Of a stretch of DNA of 64,000 bases, positions 24,959-33,944 are shown piece by piece. Source of the DNA: Bacillota bacterium (GTDB lineage: Bacteria; Bacillota; Clostridia; Acetivibrionales; DSM-1351). Where the stretch lies: contig JAEZIB010000102.1 in assembly GCA_023416275.1 (NCBI GenBank), positions 152,273 through 216,272 on the forward strand, written 5' to 3'. A model generated the notes under the pieces. It saw only the letters and a list, made by a program, of their open reading frames with translations, was not told where the DNA came from and made no database searches. Both the position numbers and the translations under genes were made by a program. Every line of letters begins with the position of its first letter. Position 1 is the stretch's first letter.

Positions 24959-25506
24959 AGCAGACAAAACAAACAAGGGAAACGAAGCCAAATGTGAAGG
25001 GTTTTCTATGCCTTCCTATTACAGAAGAGGCTGAAAAGAAAATTGGTGACGTAGGAAAGTTGGAGGCAACAACGATAAAAAATGGTTTAGTGTTTATGAA
25101 ATCCGAAATGACAGCAATGGAAGTTGTGGAAACGCTGAAGGGGTTGAAAGAGGTAGTGGAAGAACTGTATATAACTCTTGCAGATGCACCTGGAATCTGC
25201 GAATGCTGTGACTGTTCAGCAGAAACAGAAGATGCGGTATCAATCAGGCTACCAGAATTCATTTTGGAGGATGCAGGTATTCCGAAAGATGCAAAGCTAT
25301 GTGCATATACCGATGAAGGCAGCGGAGAAGTGACTGTCATTGAGGCAGAATACAAACATGACTTATCCGACGTTCCAAAAGATATTTTGCAGATGCTAAA
25401 AGCAATGGGAGTTTGTATGGCAGGTCTAAACAATCGGCTGATGTCGGAGGAAATCATCTATGGAAAACAGGTGTGCCCTAATACCTGCAGAAGCACACAG
25501 AAATGA
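24955..25506 (+). CDS. Hypothetical protein with AbrB/MazE-like C-terminal part
   Basis: The TTG start overlaps the stop of the methylase gene, so the two are translationally coupled. The 183-residue product has an N-terminal part (NVKGFLCLPITEEAEKKIGDVGKL), a helix, a short Cys cluster (CECCDCSAE), and a swapped-hairpin-like segment VSIRLPEFILEDAGIPKDAKLCAYTDEGSGEVTVIEAE. The last part resembles AbrB/SpoVT DNA-binding or antitoxin domains. Such proteins are usual in this ICE class and have no assigned role. Confidence 0.75.
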   Translation: MKQTKQTRETKPNVKGFLCLPITEEAEKKIGDVGKLEATTIKNGLVFMKSEMTAMEVVETLKGLKEVVEELYITLADAPGICECCDCSAETEDAVSIRLPEFILEDAGIPKDAKLCAYTDEGSGEVTVIEAEYKHDLSDVPKDILQMLKAMGVCMAGLNNRLMSEEIIYGKQVCPNTCRSTQK

Positions 25507-25535
25507 AAATACGTTGATGAGTGGAGGTAATGCAA

Positions 25536-26090
25536 TTGAGCGGTATTGAAATAAAGAACGGCTGTATTGTCTACTATGGCAATCCTGCAGGATATATAAA
25601 AGAAGATAAGGCGATCGTGGAAAAAATATTTCAAAGCAAGGAATTTGAAGAATGGCTTAACGAAAAGAGACTTATTCCAAATTGGACAGACGGAGTATTT
25701 GAAAAACTTTCAAAAGGGGAGAAAATCTCAGAACTACATAAAGATATTAAACCTCTTAAAAATGTACGTATCTGGCAGTTAAAAGCCGATTCGGATTTTG
25801 ATCTGAGATTCAAATCCTATGAGGAAGTCTTAAAGCTCTCAGGAGAACCAAGCATGAAAAATTATGAAACAGTTTATGATGGAGAGCTTGAAACCAATGA
25901 CTTGGAATCCATCTACACTAAATTCAATATAGAGCATCCAAATGGATTCAAAGGCCACTCCCTTTCAATTTCCGATGTGGTGGAACTGTACGATGAAAGC
26001 GGCAGTGAATTTCATTATGTTGATAGGGTTGGATTTAAGAAAATTGGATTTGCAGATCAGCAAGAACATGGCATGAGAATGGGCATGTAA
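25536..26090 (+). CDS. YodL-domain ICE protein
   Basis: The start TTG 25536 lies eight bases after GGAGG; ATG 25530 is too close to it. The 184-residue product has an N-terminal part similar to other ICE accessory proteins (NGCIVYYGNPAGYIKEDKAIV). The C-terminal part TVYDGELETNDLESIYTKFNIEHPNGFKGHSLSISDVVELYDE is characteristic of the YodL domain found on Firmicutes mobile elements. It ends in EHGMRMGM, one of the recurrent Met-rich tails. The function is unknown; antirestriction has been suggested for neighbouring families only by context. Confidence 0.82.
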   Translation: MSGIEIKNGCIVYYGNPAGYIKEDKAIVEKIFQSKEFEEWLNEKRLIPNWTDGVFEKLSKGEKISELHKDIKPLKNVRIWQLKADSDFDLRFKSYEEVLKLSGEPSMKNYETVYDGELETNDLESIYTKFNIEHPNGFKGHSLSISDVVELYDESGSEFHYVDRVGFKKIGFADQQEHGMRMGM

Positions 26091-26112
26091 ATAAATTAAG
26101 GAGCGATATATT

Positions 26113-26484
26113 ATGGAAAAAACAGCGAACGAACAGAAGAAAGAGGATAAAGGCCTCCACTACGATGTAAAAATTCAAAGCATCCGACCGGAAGGAACAC
26201 TAAGAGCAACTGCAACGGTTAATATAAACAATGCTTTTGCCATCCGGGGAGTGAAACTGATGGAGGGTTCAAAAGGACTCTTTGTTTCGATGCCAAGCTA
26301 CAAAGCAGGAAACGGTGAATATAAAGATATATGTTTCCCTTGTACGGCGGAAGCCAGAAAAGAGTTTGATAATGCAGTAATCGGTGCTTATGAACAAGCA
26401 CTTACTCAAGGACAGAACCAAGTGCAGAAGCAGGAAATGCCTGTAGGATCAGAGCAGGGCAATGCTCAAACAATGACAATATAA
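26113..26484 (+). CDS. SpoVG-like septation protein
   Basis: The 123-residue product contains the SpoVG fold (YDVKIQSIRPEGTLRATATVNINNAFAIRGVKLMEGSKGLFVSMPSYK...YKDICFPCTAEARKEFDNAVI). SpoVG is a nucleic-acid-binding regulator in Firmicutes, and ICE-borne copies are common. A Gln-rich tail ends in NAQTMTI. GGAGCG precedes the ATG. It probably acts as a regulator or RNA-binding protein in the element's early region rather than in host sporulation. Confidence 0.88.
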   Translation: MEKTANEQKKEDKGLHYDVKIQSIRPEGTLRATATVNINNAFAIRGVKLMEGSKGLFVSMPSYKAGNGEYKDICFPCTAEARKEFDNAVIGAYEQALTQGQNQVQKQEMPVGSEQGNAQTMTI

Positions 26485-26528
26485 ATTGAATAATAAAATA
26501 TAATGAAGAAAGAATGAGGTAAATTAGT

Positions 26529-26759
26529 ATGAAAAAATTAATGAGAAGAGTAAATACTTTTGCAGCAGGACAAGTTATTAAAATGAAAAACGCAGTAAGC
26601 AACAACAGAGGAGACGGATACATAGATACTGCTGTTAAAATATTGATTGCAGTGGTGCTTGGAGCATTGCTTCTTGCAGGGTTGTATGCATTGTTCGGAG
26701 ATGTAGTAATGCCGACACTTACAAGTAAAATAAAGGGTATGTTCAATTATGCAGGTTAA
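26529..26759 (+). CDS. DUF6133 pilin-like small membrane protein
   Basis: The 76-residue product has a basic N-terminus, the segment NNRGDGYIDTAVKILIAVVLGALLLAGLYALF and a short polar tail. The pattern GDGYIDxxV followed by a single hydrophobic helix resembles a Flp-type prepilin with its processing site before the helix. Its gene overlaps the prepilin peptidase gene by 11 bases, which supports a pilin role. It is probably the major pilin of the Tad-like apparatus encoded next. Confidence 0.8.
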   Translation: MKKLMRRVNTFAAGQVIKMKNAVSNNRGDGYIDTAVKILIAVVLGALLLAGLYALFGDVVMPTLTSKIKGMFNYAG

Positions 26760-27204
26760 CAGTATCGTTCAGGCGGTGCTGTTTTTTTGTCTGATGGTAT
26801 GTGCAGCCTACATAGACATCAAAAAAAGAGAACTCCCACCGCCTATATGGATTTCGGTGGCTCTTGTTTCAGTCCTCGACTTTAAACCTGTTCATCTATT
26901 AGGCATCTTAGCAGCATTGCCATTACTTATTATTGCGACTTGGATAGCACCGAACCGATTGGGCGGCGGTGATATAAAATTTGTAGCTGCTGCCGGATTG
27001 GTGCTCGGACTGCAGGTAACAAACTACGGAGTGATAATAGGCCTAACCCTACAGGTGCTTATATTTATCGCTTATGCACTTTTAAATAAAATGAAACAGA
27101 AAGAGGTAGGGAATTGTTCCATGCCTCTTGCACCTTGCTTGGCACTTGGTTTTTGTGCCGTATATTTAATGAAATTGGGAGGAATTATACATGAGTTTAT
27201 TTAA
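26749..27204 (+). CDS. Prepilin peptidase (A24 / TadV-CpaA type)
   Basis: This is a membrane aspartyl protease that trims Flp-type prepilins. The two catalytic aspartates are visible: YIDIKKRELPPP (about residue 23) and GGGDIKF (about 76, the GxGD motif). The 151-residue, multi-span length is typical of the short TadV/CpaA form without the methylase domain. It overlaps the pilin-like gene upstream and the CpaB gene downstream, so all three are co-translated. Confidence 0.92.
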   Translation: MQVNSIVQAVLFFCLMVCAAYIDIKKRELPPPIWISVALVSVLDFKPVHLLGILAALPLLIIATWIAPNRLGGGDIKFVAAAGLVLGLQVTNYGVIIGLTLQVLIFIAYALLNKMKQKEVGNCSMPLAPCLALGFCAVYLMKLGGIIHEFI

Positions 27205-28057
27205 AAACAGAACTGTGGTTGGAGTGGGTTGCATTGTGCTCTCGCTCCTTATTTGTTTTGGTATCACACCACTATTTAATAAAGGAATCAGTCAGAAGAC
27301 AGAAATTGTCCGTGTGACAAAAGAAATTAAGACAGGTGATGCAATAACAAAGGAAATGGTACAGACAGTGGAAGTCGGAGGATATAATCTTCCTCAAAAT
27401 ATAATAAGGAAGAAGGATACTGTAGTAGGCAACTATGCGCTTGCTGACATGTCGGTTGGAGATTACATATTAAACACAAAAGTATCAAAAACCCCTGCCG
27501 CTGAAAATGAGTATTTATATAATTTGGATGGAAGCAAGCAGGCTATTTCAATAACTATCAAAAGTTTTGCAAACGGTCTATCGGGTAAGCTCCAAAGCGG
27601 AGATATAGTATCGGTTATTGCTCCGGATTACAAAAAGCAAGGAGCAACCGTGATTCCGCCTGAGCTTAGATATGTAGAAGTAATCTCGGTTACTACTTCG
27701 AGCGGTTACGATGCAAACACAGGTGAACAGAAAGATAAGTCAAAAGAAGATGAAAGAGAACTGCCATCAACAGTCACACTGCTCGTAACACCAGAACAGG
27801 GAAAAATATTAGCAAGTATGGAGGCAGACGGTGCATCTCATCTTTCGCTTGTTTATCGTGGAACACCTAAGAATACAAAGAAATTTCTTGATATGCAGAC
27901 AAAAATCTTGAGTGAATTTTATCCTTCAGAAAAAGGGATTTCTGAAAATTCAACGGATGAAGCACTGACAATGAAAGACATAGAAAAGCATGGAGCTGAG
28001 AACACTGCTGAAAATCCCAATGTAAGCGAAAATAGTATCAGTGGCAAGGAGGACTAA
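27191..28057 (+). CDS. CpaB/RcpC-like Flp pilus assembly protein (SAF domain)
   Basis: The 288-residue product has an N-terminal membrane anchor (about residues 8-28) and a SAF domain (TKEIKTGDAITKEMVQTVEVGG...LADMSVGDYIL). A CpaB-type beta region follows (QAISITIKSFANGLSGKLQSGDIVSVIAPDYK, then PSTVTLLVTPEQGKILASMEADGASHLSLVYRG). In Gram-negative Tad systems CpaB sits near the secretin; in Firmicutes it probably organises the pilus at the cell surface. It overlaps the peptidase gene by 14 bases. Confidence 0.88.
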   Translation: MSLFKNRTVVGVGCIVLSLLICFGITPLFNKGISQKTEIVRVTKEIKTGDAITKEMVQTVEVGGYNLPQNIIRKKDTVVGNYALADMSVGDYILNTKVSKTPAAENEYLYNLDGSKQAISITIKSFANGLSGKLQSGDIVSVIAPDYKKQGATVIPPELRYVEVISVTTSSGYDANTGEQKDKSKEDERELPSTVTLLVTPEQGKILASMEADGASHLSLVYRGTPKNTKKFLDMQTKILSEFYPSEKGISENSTDEALTMKDIEKHGAENTAENPNVSENSISGKED

Positions 28058-28059
28058 GG

Positions 28060-28893
28060 ATGCTCAACTTTAAGAAAAATACAATCTTTTCCCGTGGTAC
28101 TAAAGAAGAAACGGTAAAGGAAGATATTTTACATAGTGGCGTCCTTGCTGTGTGGGGAAGTCCTAGTTCTGGTAAAACAACTACTGCGGTTAAGTTAGCC
28201 AAGTATCTTGCAGATAAAAAGAAAAATGTTGTATTGGCGCTTTGTGATATGACAGCACCAATGCTGCCTTGTATCTGTCCTCCATCTGATTTGGAATGTG
28301 AAAAAAACTCGAATCGCCCATATGGGTCGCTTGGCAGTATTCTGTCTGCAGCCCATGTAACGGAGCCACTTGTTAAGTACAATATGATAACCCATAAAAA
28401 GATGTCATACCTTACGATGATTGGAATGCTCAAAGGTGAAAATGAATACACCTATGCCTCCTATTCCAAAGTACAGGCCCAGGAACTCATTGAGTCACTT
28501 AGAAAGATAGCACCATTTGTCATTATTGACTGTGGCAGCTATATAGCAAATGATATTCTTTCTGCTGTTTCGCTTTTGGAGTGCGACAGTGTGCTTCGCC
28601 TTGCCAATTGTGATTTGAAATCCATCAGCTATCTTTCCAGTCAGATGCAGCTCTTACAAAACAGCAAATATGATATGGACAAGCAGTATAAGGTGGCATC
28701 AAATGTGAAATCCAATCATGACATTGATCATATGGCAGGTGCATTAGGTGCTGTTTCTTTTAAACTGCCTTATTCCGAAGAGGTGGAGGAACAGTATCTT
28801 GCCGGAAACTTACTAGCCGATTTGACCTTGAAGAACAGCAGGGACTTCCGCAAGGGGATAGAAAAAATCGCTAAGGAGGTATTCGGTTGTTAA
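28060..28893 (+). CDS. TadZ/CpaE-like P-loop ATPase of the Tad pilus
   Basis: The 277-residue product is a MinD/ParA-like ATPase. The Walker A GSPSSGKTTTAVKLA is at about residues 30-43, there is a VVLALCDMT strand, and FVIIDCGSYI is a Walker B-like strand. TadZ/CpaE proteins localise the pilus machine at the cell pole. The position between CpaB and TadA is the standard Tad order. The stop overlaps the TTG start of the next gene. Confidence 0.85.
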   Translation: MLNFKKNTIFSRGTKEETVKEDILHSGVLAVWGSPSSGKTTTAVKLAKYLADKKKNVVLALCDMTAPMLPCICPPSDLECEKNSNRPYGSLGSILSAAHVTEPLVKYNMITHKKMSYLTMIGMLKGENEYTYASYSKVQAQELIESLRKIAPFVIIDCGSYIANDILSAVSLLECDSVLRLANCDLKSISYLSSQMQLLQNSKYDMDKQYKVASNVKSNHDIDHMAGALGAVSFKLPYSEEVEEQYLAGNLLADLTLKNSRDFRKGIEKIAKEVFGC

Positions 28894-30455
28894 AAAATAT
28901 GAAAAGCAATTCTGTGTTTCAAGAGGAGAACACGGAACAAAAAGCTCTGTTTGAAAAAGAAAATAACGCTGAAACAGAACGAAATGTTCCATTGACAAGA
29001 GAAGCTGGCGCAACGAGCAAAATTAAAACTCCTGAAATGGAAAAGAGAATTGAAGAATTGCTGAACACCCAAAAAAGTCAGAAAAACCTTAAGGAGCTGG
29101 GTGCTGACAATCGTACTCACTCCATATTTTTTATGCCTGAATCAGAGAAAAAAGATTTTCAGACAGTCTTAAAGGATGTACAGGAATATATCTCAAACAA
29201 TTATTCCGTTTTGATTACAAATCAAGATATGGAAGATGCCAAAGAGCAGATGAAGCGATATATCGGAAAATATGTTATGGATGAGAGAATTGCGGTAAAT
29301 GGGATGGACGGACAGGAACTAATTGATGCCCTTTATACTGAAATGGCAGAGTATGGTTTCCTTACAAAATATATCTTCGGAAAAGGAATTGAGGAAATTG
29401 ATATCAACTCATGGCGGGATATAGAAGTGCAATATTCCGATGGCAGAAATGTAAAACTGGATGAGCATTTTGATTCTCCAGATCATGCAGTCAATGTAAT
29501 TAGAAGAATGCTCCATGTCTCCGGGATGGTTCTTGATAACGCAAGTCCGGCAGTACTCGGACATTTATCTAAGAACATCCGTATTGCGGTACTCAAGACT
29601 CCTCTTGTCGATGAAGATGTGGGAATTGCAGCATCAATTCGTATTGTTAATCCTCAGAGTATGAAAAAAGAAGATTTTGTACGCAGTGGAACAGCGACAG
29701 AACAGATGCTTGAATTTCTATCTAATCTTATCCGGTATGGAATCTCAGTTTGTGTGGCAGGTGCAACAAGCTCCGGCAAGACCACGGTACTTGGATGGCT
29801 GCTGACAACTATTCCGAATAATAAAAGAATATATACTATTGAAAACGGATCTCGTGAGCTTGATTTGACAAGGCTTGAAGATGGAAAAGTGGTCAACTCT
29901 GTTATCCATACTATTACACGGGATAGTGAAAATGAAAAGCAAAGAGTAGATCAAATCATGCTCCTTGATATGGCACTCAGATTTAATCCGGATATTGCAG
30001 TAGTTGGAGAAATGCGTGGAGCAGAAGCAAATGCCGCACAGGAGGCAGCTAGAACAGGTATTGCCGTACTTACAACCATTCATGCTAATTCCTGTGAGGC
30101 AACCTACCGAAGAATGGTTTCGCTTTGTAAACGTGCCGTGGATATGTCCGATGAAACGCTGATGGGATATGTAACAGAGGCCTATCCTATTATTGTATTC
30201 TGCAAACAGCTTGAAAACAAGCAAAGACGTATGATGGAGATCATGGAGTGTGAAATTCTGCCCGATGGGACCAGAAATTATAGGACACTGTTTCAATATG
30301 TCATTACAGCGAACCAAATGGATGATACAGGCAGGTTTCATATCAGCGGTTACCATGAACAGAAAAGCTGTATTTCTAATAGCCTTTCTAAAAGGCTGCT
30401 TGAAAACGGAATGCCGCTTGAAATGATTAAAAATATGCAAGGAAGGGAGGGATAA
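28887..30455 (+). CDS. TadA/CpaF-type secretion ATPase
   Basis: The 522-residue hexameric ATPase drives Tad pilus assembly at the inner face of the membrane. The Walker A is GATSSGKTTVLGWLL (about 291-305), the Walker B region is FNPDIAVVGEMRGAEA (about 365-380), and a His-containing GIAVLTTIHANSCEATYRR follows. An N-terminal extension of about 100 polar residues precedes the CpaF core. The start TTG 28887 follows AAGGAGG by seven bases and overlaps the TadZ stop. Confidence 0.93.
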   Translation: MLKNMKSNSVFQEENTEQKALFEKENNAETERNVPLTREAGATSKIKTPEMEKRIEELLNTQKSQKNLKELGADNRTHSIFFMPESEKKDFQTVLKDVQEYISNNYSVLITNQDMEDAKEQMKRYIGKYVMDERIAVNGMDGQELIDALYTEMAEYGFLTKYIFGKGIEEIDINSWRDIEVQYSDGRNVKLDEHFDSPDHAVNVIRRMLHVSGMVLDNASPAVLGHLSKNIRIAVLKTPLVDEDVGIAASIRIVNPQSMKKEDFVRSGTATEQMLEFLSNLIRYGISVCVAGATSSGKTTVLGWLLTTIPNNKRIYTIENGSRELDLTRLEDGKVVNSVIHTITRDSENEKQRVDQIMLLDMALRFNPDIAVVGEMRGAEANAAQEAARTGIAVLTTIHANSCEATYRRMVSLCKRAVDMSDETLMGYVTEAYPIIVFCKQLENKQRRMMEIMECEILPDGTRNYRTLFQYVITANQMDDTGRFHISGYHEQKSCISNSLSKRLLENGMPLEMIKNMQGREG

Positions 30456-30459
30456 TCAA

Positions 30460-31389
30460 ATGAATGTTATTTTGTTAATTGCCTGTGTTGGAATGATAAC
30501 GGGCTTTTTTATACTGTTATCCATGTCACCGATGGAGTTCACTGATAATATTTTTAAAAGTCTTCTGAGTAAGCCTCGAAGCCTCAAGGATGAAATCAAT
30601 GAAACTACCAAGCGTAAGAAAATGTCTTTTTTGAGACGTGAAGTGACAGAGGTGCAGTCAATTTTGAAAAATACAGGTCGTGAGCAGAAGTTCCCGATGC
30701 TCTGTGCAGTATCTTTGCTTTTGTTTGCAATAGGGTGTGCCATTGCCATAATGCTTGGCAATTTTTTTATGCTTCCTGTCCTTGCAGTTGGATTTATGTT
30801 CGTGCCATTCTGGTATGTAAGGCTTACACAGACACACTTTAAAAAGGACATTTCTGCAGAACTTGAAACGGCACTTTCCATCATAACTACAGCATACTTG
30901 CGAAATGAAGACATTCTGACTGCAGTTGAAGAAAATATGAGTTATTTGAATCCCCCTGTTCTGTCTGTATTCAAAGCATTTGTCTGTCGGATTAGAATGA
31001 TAAATCCAGATATTACAGCAGGTTTGCAGCATATGAGGGGGCAGATAGAAAATGATGTGTTTCGTGAATGGTGTGATTGCTTGATTGCCTGTCAGCTTGA
31101 TAGAAACCTAAAAACAACACTGACACCCATCGTTTCCAAACTTTCGGATATGCGTGTGGTAAACGGAGAACTTGAAAATATGGTCTTTGAACCAAGGAAA
31201 GAATTCATTGCAATGCAGATTTTAGTAATTGGGAACATACCGCTATTGTATTTCTTGAATAAGGACTGGTATCACACACTGATGCACACACCTCTTGGAC
31301 AAATCATTCTTGCAATCTGCTTCACAGCAGTCTTTATTTCGGCAGCATTTGTAATAAGGCTGACACAGCCAATTGAGTATAGGAGGTAG
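30460..31389 (+). CDS. TadB-like pilus assembly membrane protein (T2SS GspF fold)
   Basis: The 309-residue product has hydrophobic segments near residues 3-22, 85-120 and 255-305, and a cytoplasmic helical GspF-like part (SAELETALSIITTAYLRNEDILTAVEENM). It should form the inner-membrane platform with TadC. The gene order TadA-TadB-TadC is standard. Confidence 0.87.
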   Translation: MNVILLIACVGMITGFFILLSMSPMEFTDNIFKSLLSKPRSLKDEINETTKRKKMSFLRREVTEVQSILKNTGREQKFPMLCAVSLLLFAIGCAIAIMLGNFFMLPVLAVGFMFVPFWYVRLTQTHFKKDISAELETALSIITTAYLRNEDILTAVEENMSYLNPPVLSVFKAFVCRIRMINPDITAGLQHMRGQIENDVFREWCDCLIACQLDRNLKTTLTPIVSKLSDMRVVNGELENMVFEPRKEFIAMQILVIGNIPLLYFLNKDWYHTLMHTPLGQIILAICFTAVFISAAFVIRLTQPIEYRR

Positions 31390-31395
31390 CCGAAC

Positions 31396-32268
31396 ATGAC
31401 AATATTAATCATTTTATTCGGCACACTGTTTGCCACAGGGGTATTCTTTATTCTTGCAGATGCTTTGAAATTGCCGACCCTTGCCGCTGGCAAGGCAATG
31501 CTGTCAGCTGCTAAGCAAGGTAAGAAAAAAGCAAAAAGCATCGATGTTCTCATGAACGGTTGGGCAGTAAGGCTTGCAAAATATATCCCCCTTGATGAGT
31601 ACAAAAAGAACCGTATGAAAAATACACTGCATGCAGCCGGAATGAATCAAACCCCGGAAGAATTTATTGCATTTGCTCTTGTAAAATCCAGTCTTGTGGC
31701 ACTTGGAGTCATTCCCTGCCTTATGATTTTGCCGTTGCTTGCACCGATTCTGTTATTCCTTGCAGTGCTGGTATATTTTAAGGAAATAAAAAAAGCAGAT
31801 GAAAAGCTATCCACTAAAAGAGAAAAGATTGAAGCAGAACTGCCGAGATTTGTAGCAACTATTACACAGGAACTGAAGGCAAGCAGAGATGTGCTTGCCA
31901 TTTTAGAAAACTTTAAGAAAAATGCGGGAGAAGATTTTGCAAATGAACTGGATGTTTTAACAGCGGATATGCGTTCAAGCAGTTATGAGGCAGCCCTTAC
32001 AAGATTTGAGGCAAGGATCAATTCTCCTATGCTTTCAGACATAACAAGAGGACTGCTTGGTGTTCTTCGAGGTGATGATGGAGCAATGTATTTTCAAATG
32101 CTTGCTCATGACATGAAACAACTGGAACTACAAAGATTGAAGGCGCAGGCAATGAAGATACCTCCAAAGATAAGGGTGTTCAGCTTTATTATGCTTATGT
32201 GTTTCATCATGACTTATATGGCAGTCATTGTTTCTGAAATTCTTCGTTCCCTGAGCGGAATGTTTTAG
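31396..32268 (+). CDS. TadC-like pilus assembly membrane protein (T2SS GspF fold)
   Basis: The 290-residue product has N-terminal and C-terminal hydrophobic segments, a central pair near residues 90-120, and the GspF-like helical bundle (EAELPRFVATITQELKASRDVLAILENFKK). It is the second platform protein of the Tad machine. It starts seven bases after TadB and is followed closely by the DUF4320 gene. Confidence 0.87.
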   Translation: MTILIILFGTLFATGVFFILADALKLPTLAAGKAMLSAAKQGKKKAKSIDVLMNGWAVRLAKYIPLDEYKKNRMKNTLHAAGMNQTPEEFIAFALVKSSLVALGVIPCLMILPLLAPILLFLAVLVYFKEIKKADEKLSTKREKIEAELPRFVATITQELKASRDVLAILENFKKNAGEDFANELDVLTADMRSSSYEAALTRFEARINSPMLSDITRGLLGVLRGDDGAMYFQMLAHDMKQLELQRLKAQAMKIPPKIRVFSFIMLMCFIMTYMAVIVSEILRSLSGMF

Positions 32269-32279
32269 GAGGTGGCAAA

Positions 32280-32675
32280 TTGAAACGGATATTACAAAGC
32301 AATCGAGGAGAAGGTTATATTGATGTTGTTGTACTTGTTCTGTGTGCAATGCTAATGATTGCAATCGCAGTTAAAATATTCCCAGCGTATATTGCAAAAC
32401 AACAGATAGATACCTTTGCCACCGAACTGGTGAGAGAGGCAGAAATTGCAGGCAGAGTGGGAACAGAAACTACAAGACGAGAGATTTTACTTAGAGAAAA
32501 AACCGGGATTACTCCAACAGTCAGATGGTCAAAGACAGGCCAGATTCAGTTGAATGAAGAAATATCAGTAACAGTAACTTATGATATTAACATAGGACTA
32601 TTTGGAGGATTTGGTTCCTTTCCTATTACTTTGCAAGCTGATGCGGCAGGAAAGGGGGAAGTTTATTGGAAGTAG
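32280..32675 (+). CDS. DUF4320 TadE-like pseudopilin
   Basis: The 131-residue product begins LQSNRGEGYIDVVVLVLCAMLMIAIAV. The GEGYIDVVV segment followed by a hydrophobic helix resembles TadE-type minor pilins and the DUF6133 pilin of this operon. The rest is a beta-rich soluble domain. DUF4320 proteins are found in clostridial ICEs. The TTG start follows GGAGGTGG. Confidence 0.85.
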   Translation: MKRILQSNRGEGYIDVVVLVLCAMLMIAIAVKIFPAYIAKQQIDTFATELVREAEIAGRVGTETTRREILLREKTGITPTVRWSKTGQIQLNEEISVTVTYDINIGLFGGFGSFPITLQADAAGKGEVYWK

Positions 32676-33217
32676 GTAAAGCAAGAAAGGTATTGGCAAA
32701 TAACAAAGGAAGTGGATTTCCTCTTGCAGTGGCTATTACCCTTTGCCTTGTCATGATATTCACAGGAATATCAGAGTATTTCAGGCTTGTTATTGTGGCA
32801 CAAGGTGTCCGTGATGCACTGCAGGATGCAGTTATATCAACTGTCAACGATAACTATGATGATGTTTATCATGGAGTGCGTGAGGGATATTCAGGAGGGT
32901 ATCAGCCAATAGATGTGGATTTCGAGGAATCTGTTGATTATGGCAATATTTATGATAAAATGGAAACAATCCTCGGATTAAATCAAGGCAGCGAATACTA
33001 TTTAAAAGTTACAAGTGACGGTAAAACACAATTTAAAATTTGGGATTTGGACGTGGATATACAAAATGCCCCTCTTGCAGGCGGTGACCAAGCAGGACAA
33101 AGATTTATAATTGACAGTTCAATTATGCTTGAGGTTCCCGTATCGTTTGGAGGGAAATTGCTGCCGTGCATGCAGATAAAAGTTAAAAGCAGTGCAGGGT
33201 ATACCCCAAAATTTTAA
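32666..33217 (+). CDS. TadE/TadF-like minor pilin candidate
   Basis: The 183-residue product starts with a short basic region containing NNKGSGFPLAVAITLCLVMIFTGISEYFRLVI. This has the same small-residue/charged motif plus hydrophobic helix as the two preceding pilin-like proteins. A soluble, Asp/Tyr-rich domain follows, with a beta-rich end (IIDSSIMLEVPVSFGG). It overlaps the DUF4320 gene by 10 bases and closes the Tad block. Confidence 0.75.
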   Translation: MEVGKARKVLANNKGSGFPLAVAITLCLVMIFTGISEYFRLVIVAQGVRDALQDAVISTVNDNYDDVYHGVREGYSGGYQPIDVDFEESVDYGNIYDKMETILGLNQGSEYYLKVTSDGKTQFKIWDLDVDIQNAPLAGGDQAGQRFIIDSSIMLEVPVSFGGKLLPCMQIKVKSSAGYTPKF

Positions 33218-33321
33218 CTTTAGGGACATCACTAAAATTTCTAGTAGACTTATCAGAACTCCTGTGGTAGGGTGTGCCTTAAAGAAGGAGAATTGATAAC
33301 AAAATATGGAGGCAATTGCTT

Positions 33322-33882
33322 ATGAATAATATAAATGATAAAACAAAAAAACGACTGATTATATTTGGCGGACTTGCAGTAAGCATAGTGCTTATAATAT
33401 TGATAGCAGCACAATTTAAGAAAGAACCGGTTAAAGAGGCAGATATTCCAATGCAAAGCATTGAAACTAGTGTTGCTGCCGTAGACAGCCAAAATAAACT
33501 ACAGATAAAAGAAGCTGAAAGTACAACAGCAAAAATATCGGAAGATAGTCAGAAGGTTAACGGAGCGGTTGACACAGGAACTGAGCAGAAGATTCAGGGT
33601 GATGTGCCTAAAAAACCAACAAAGCCTTCTACGGATTCTACTAAAACACCAAGTGTAGAAAAAACGGATCCTCCAAAAGCAGGAGATACGCCTTTGCCAT
33701 CAACTTCAACACCAAAACCAGCAAAACCAGAAAAGAAAATAGAAAAGAAAGTAGAAACAACAAAAACTCAGCCTTCCGGCGGGCTTCCTGGCTTTGACAA
33801 TGTGCCTGATGGTGGGGAAAATCAAGTGATTGATGGGAAAAGCGATGGAGATATCGACAAGCAAGTTGGAACAATGAATTAA
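33322..33882 (+). CDS. DUF6550 single-pass membrane protein
   Basis: The start is ATG 33322, nine bases after GGAGG. One membrane segment (LIIFGGLAVSIVLIILIAAQF, about residues 13-33) is followed by a long low-complexity exterior part rich in Lys, Pro, Thr and Glu. The protein ends with a Gly/Asp-rich tail (GGLPGFDNVPDGGENQVIDGK). DUF6550 proteins occur at this position in related ICEs; a structural role spanning the cell wall is likely but not shown. Confidence 0.82.
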   Translation: MNNINDKTKKRLIIFGGLAVSIVLIILIAAQFKKEPVKEADIPMQSIETSVAAVDSQNKLQIKEAESTTAKISEDSQKVNGAVDTGTEQKIQGDVPKKPTKPSTDSTKTPSVEKTDPPKAGDTPLPSTSTPKPAKPEKKIEKKVETTKTQPSGGLPGFDNVPDGGENQVIDGKSDGDIDKQVGTMN

Positions 33883-33898
33883 ATTAAGCAAATGTTAG

Positions 33899-33923
33899 CA
33901 CTGCAGAAATGCAGTGTTTTTTT
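33899..33923 (+). terminator. Textbook terminator inside the conjugation gene cluster
   Basis: CACTGCA (33899-33905) and TGCAGTG (33910-33916) form a perfect 7-bp stem over GAAA, followed by seven T. It ends 21 bases before the DUF5704 start, leaving no room for a promoter between. Confidence 0.85.
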
Positions 33924-33944
33924 ATTTGCTTGAAAGGAGTGCAG

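Noticed and set aside
30456..30914. Antisense frames across tadB and tadC
   Set aside because: No ribosome sites, unlikely composition; shadows of the strong forward genes.
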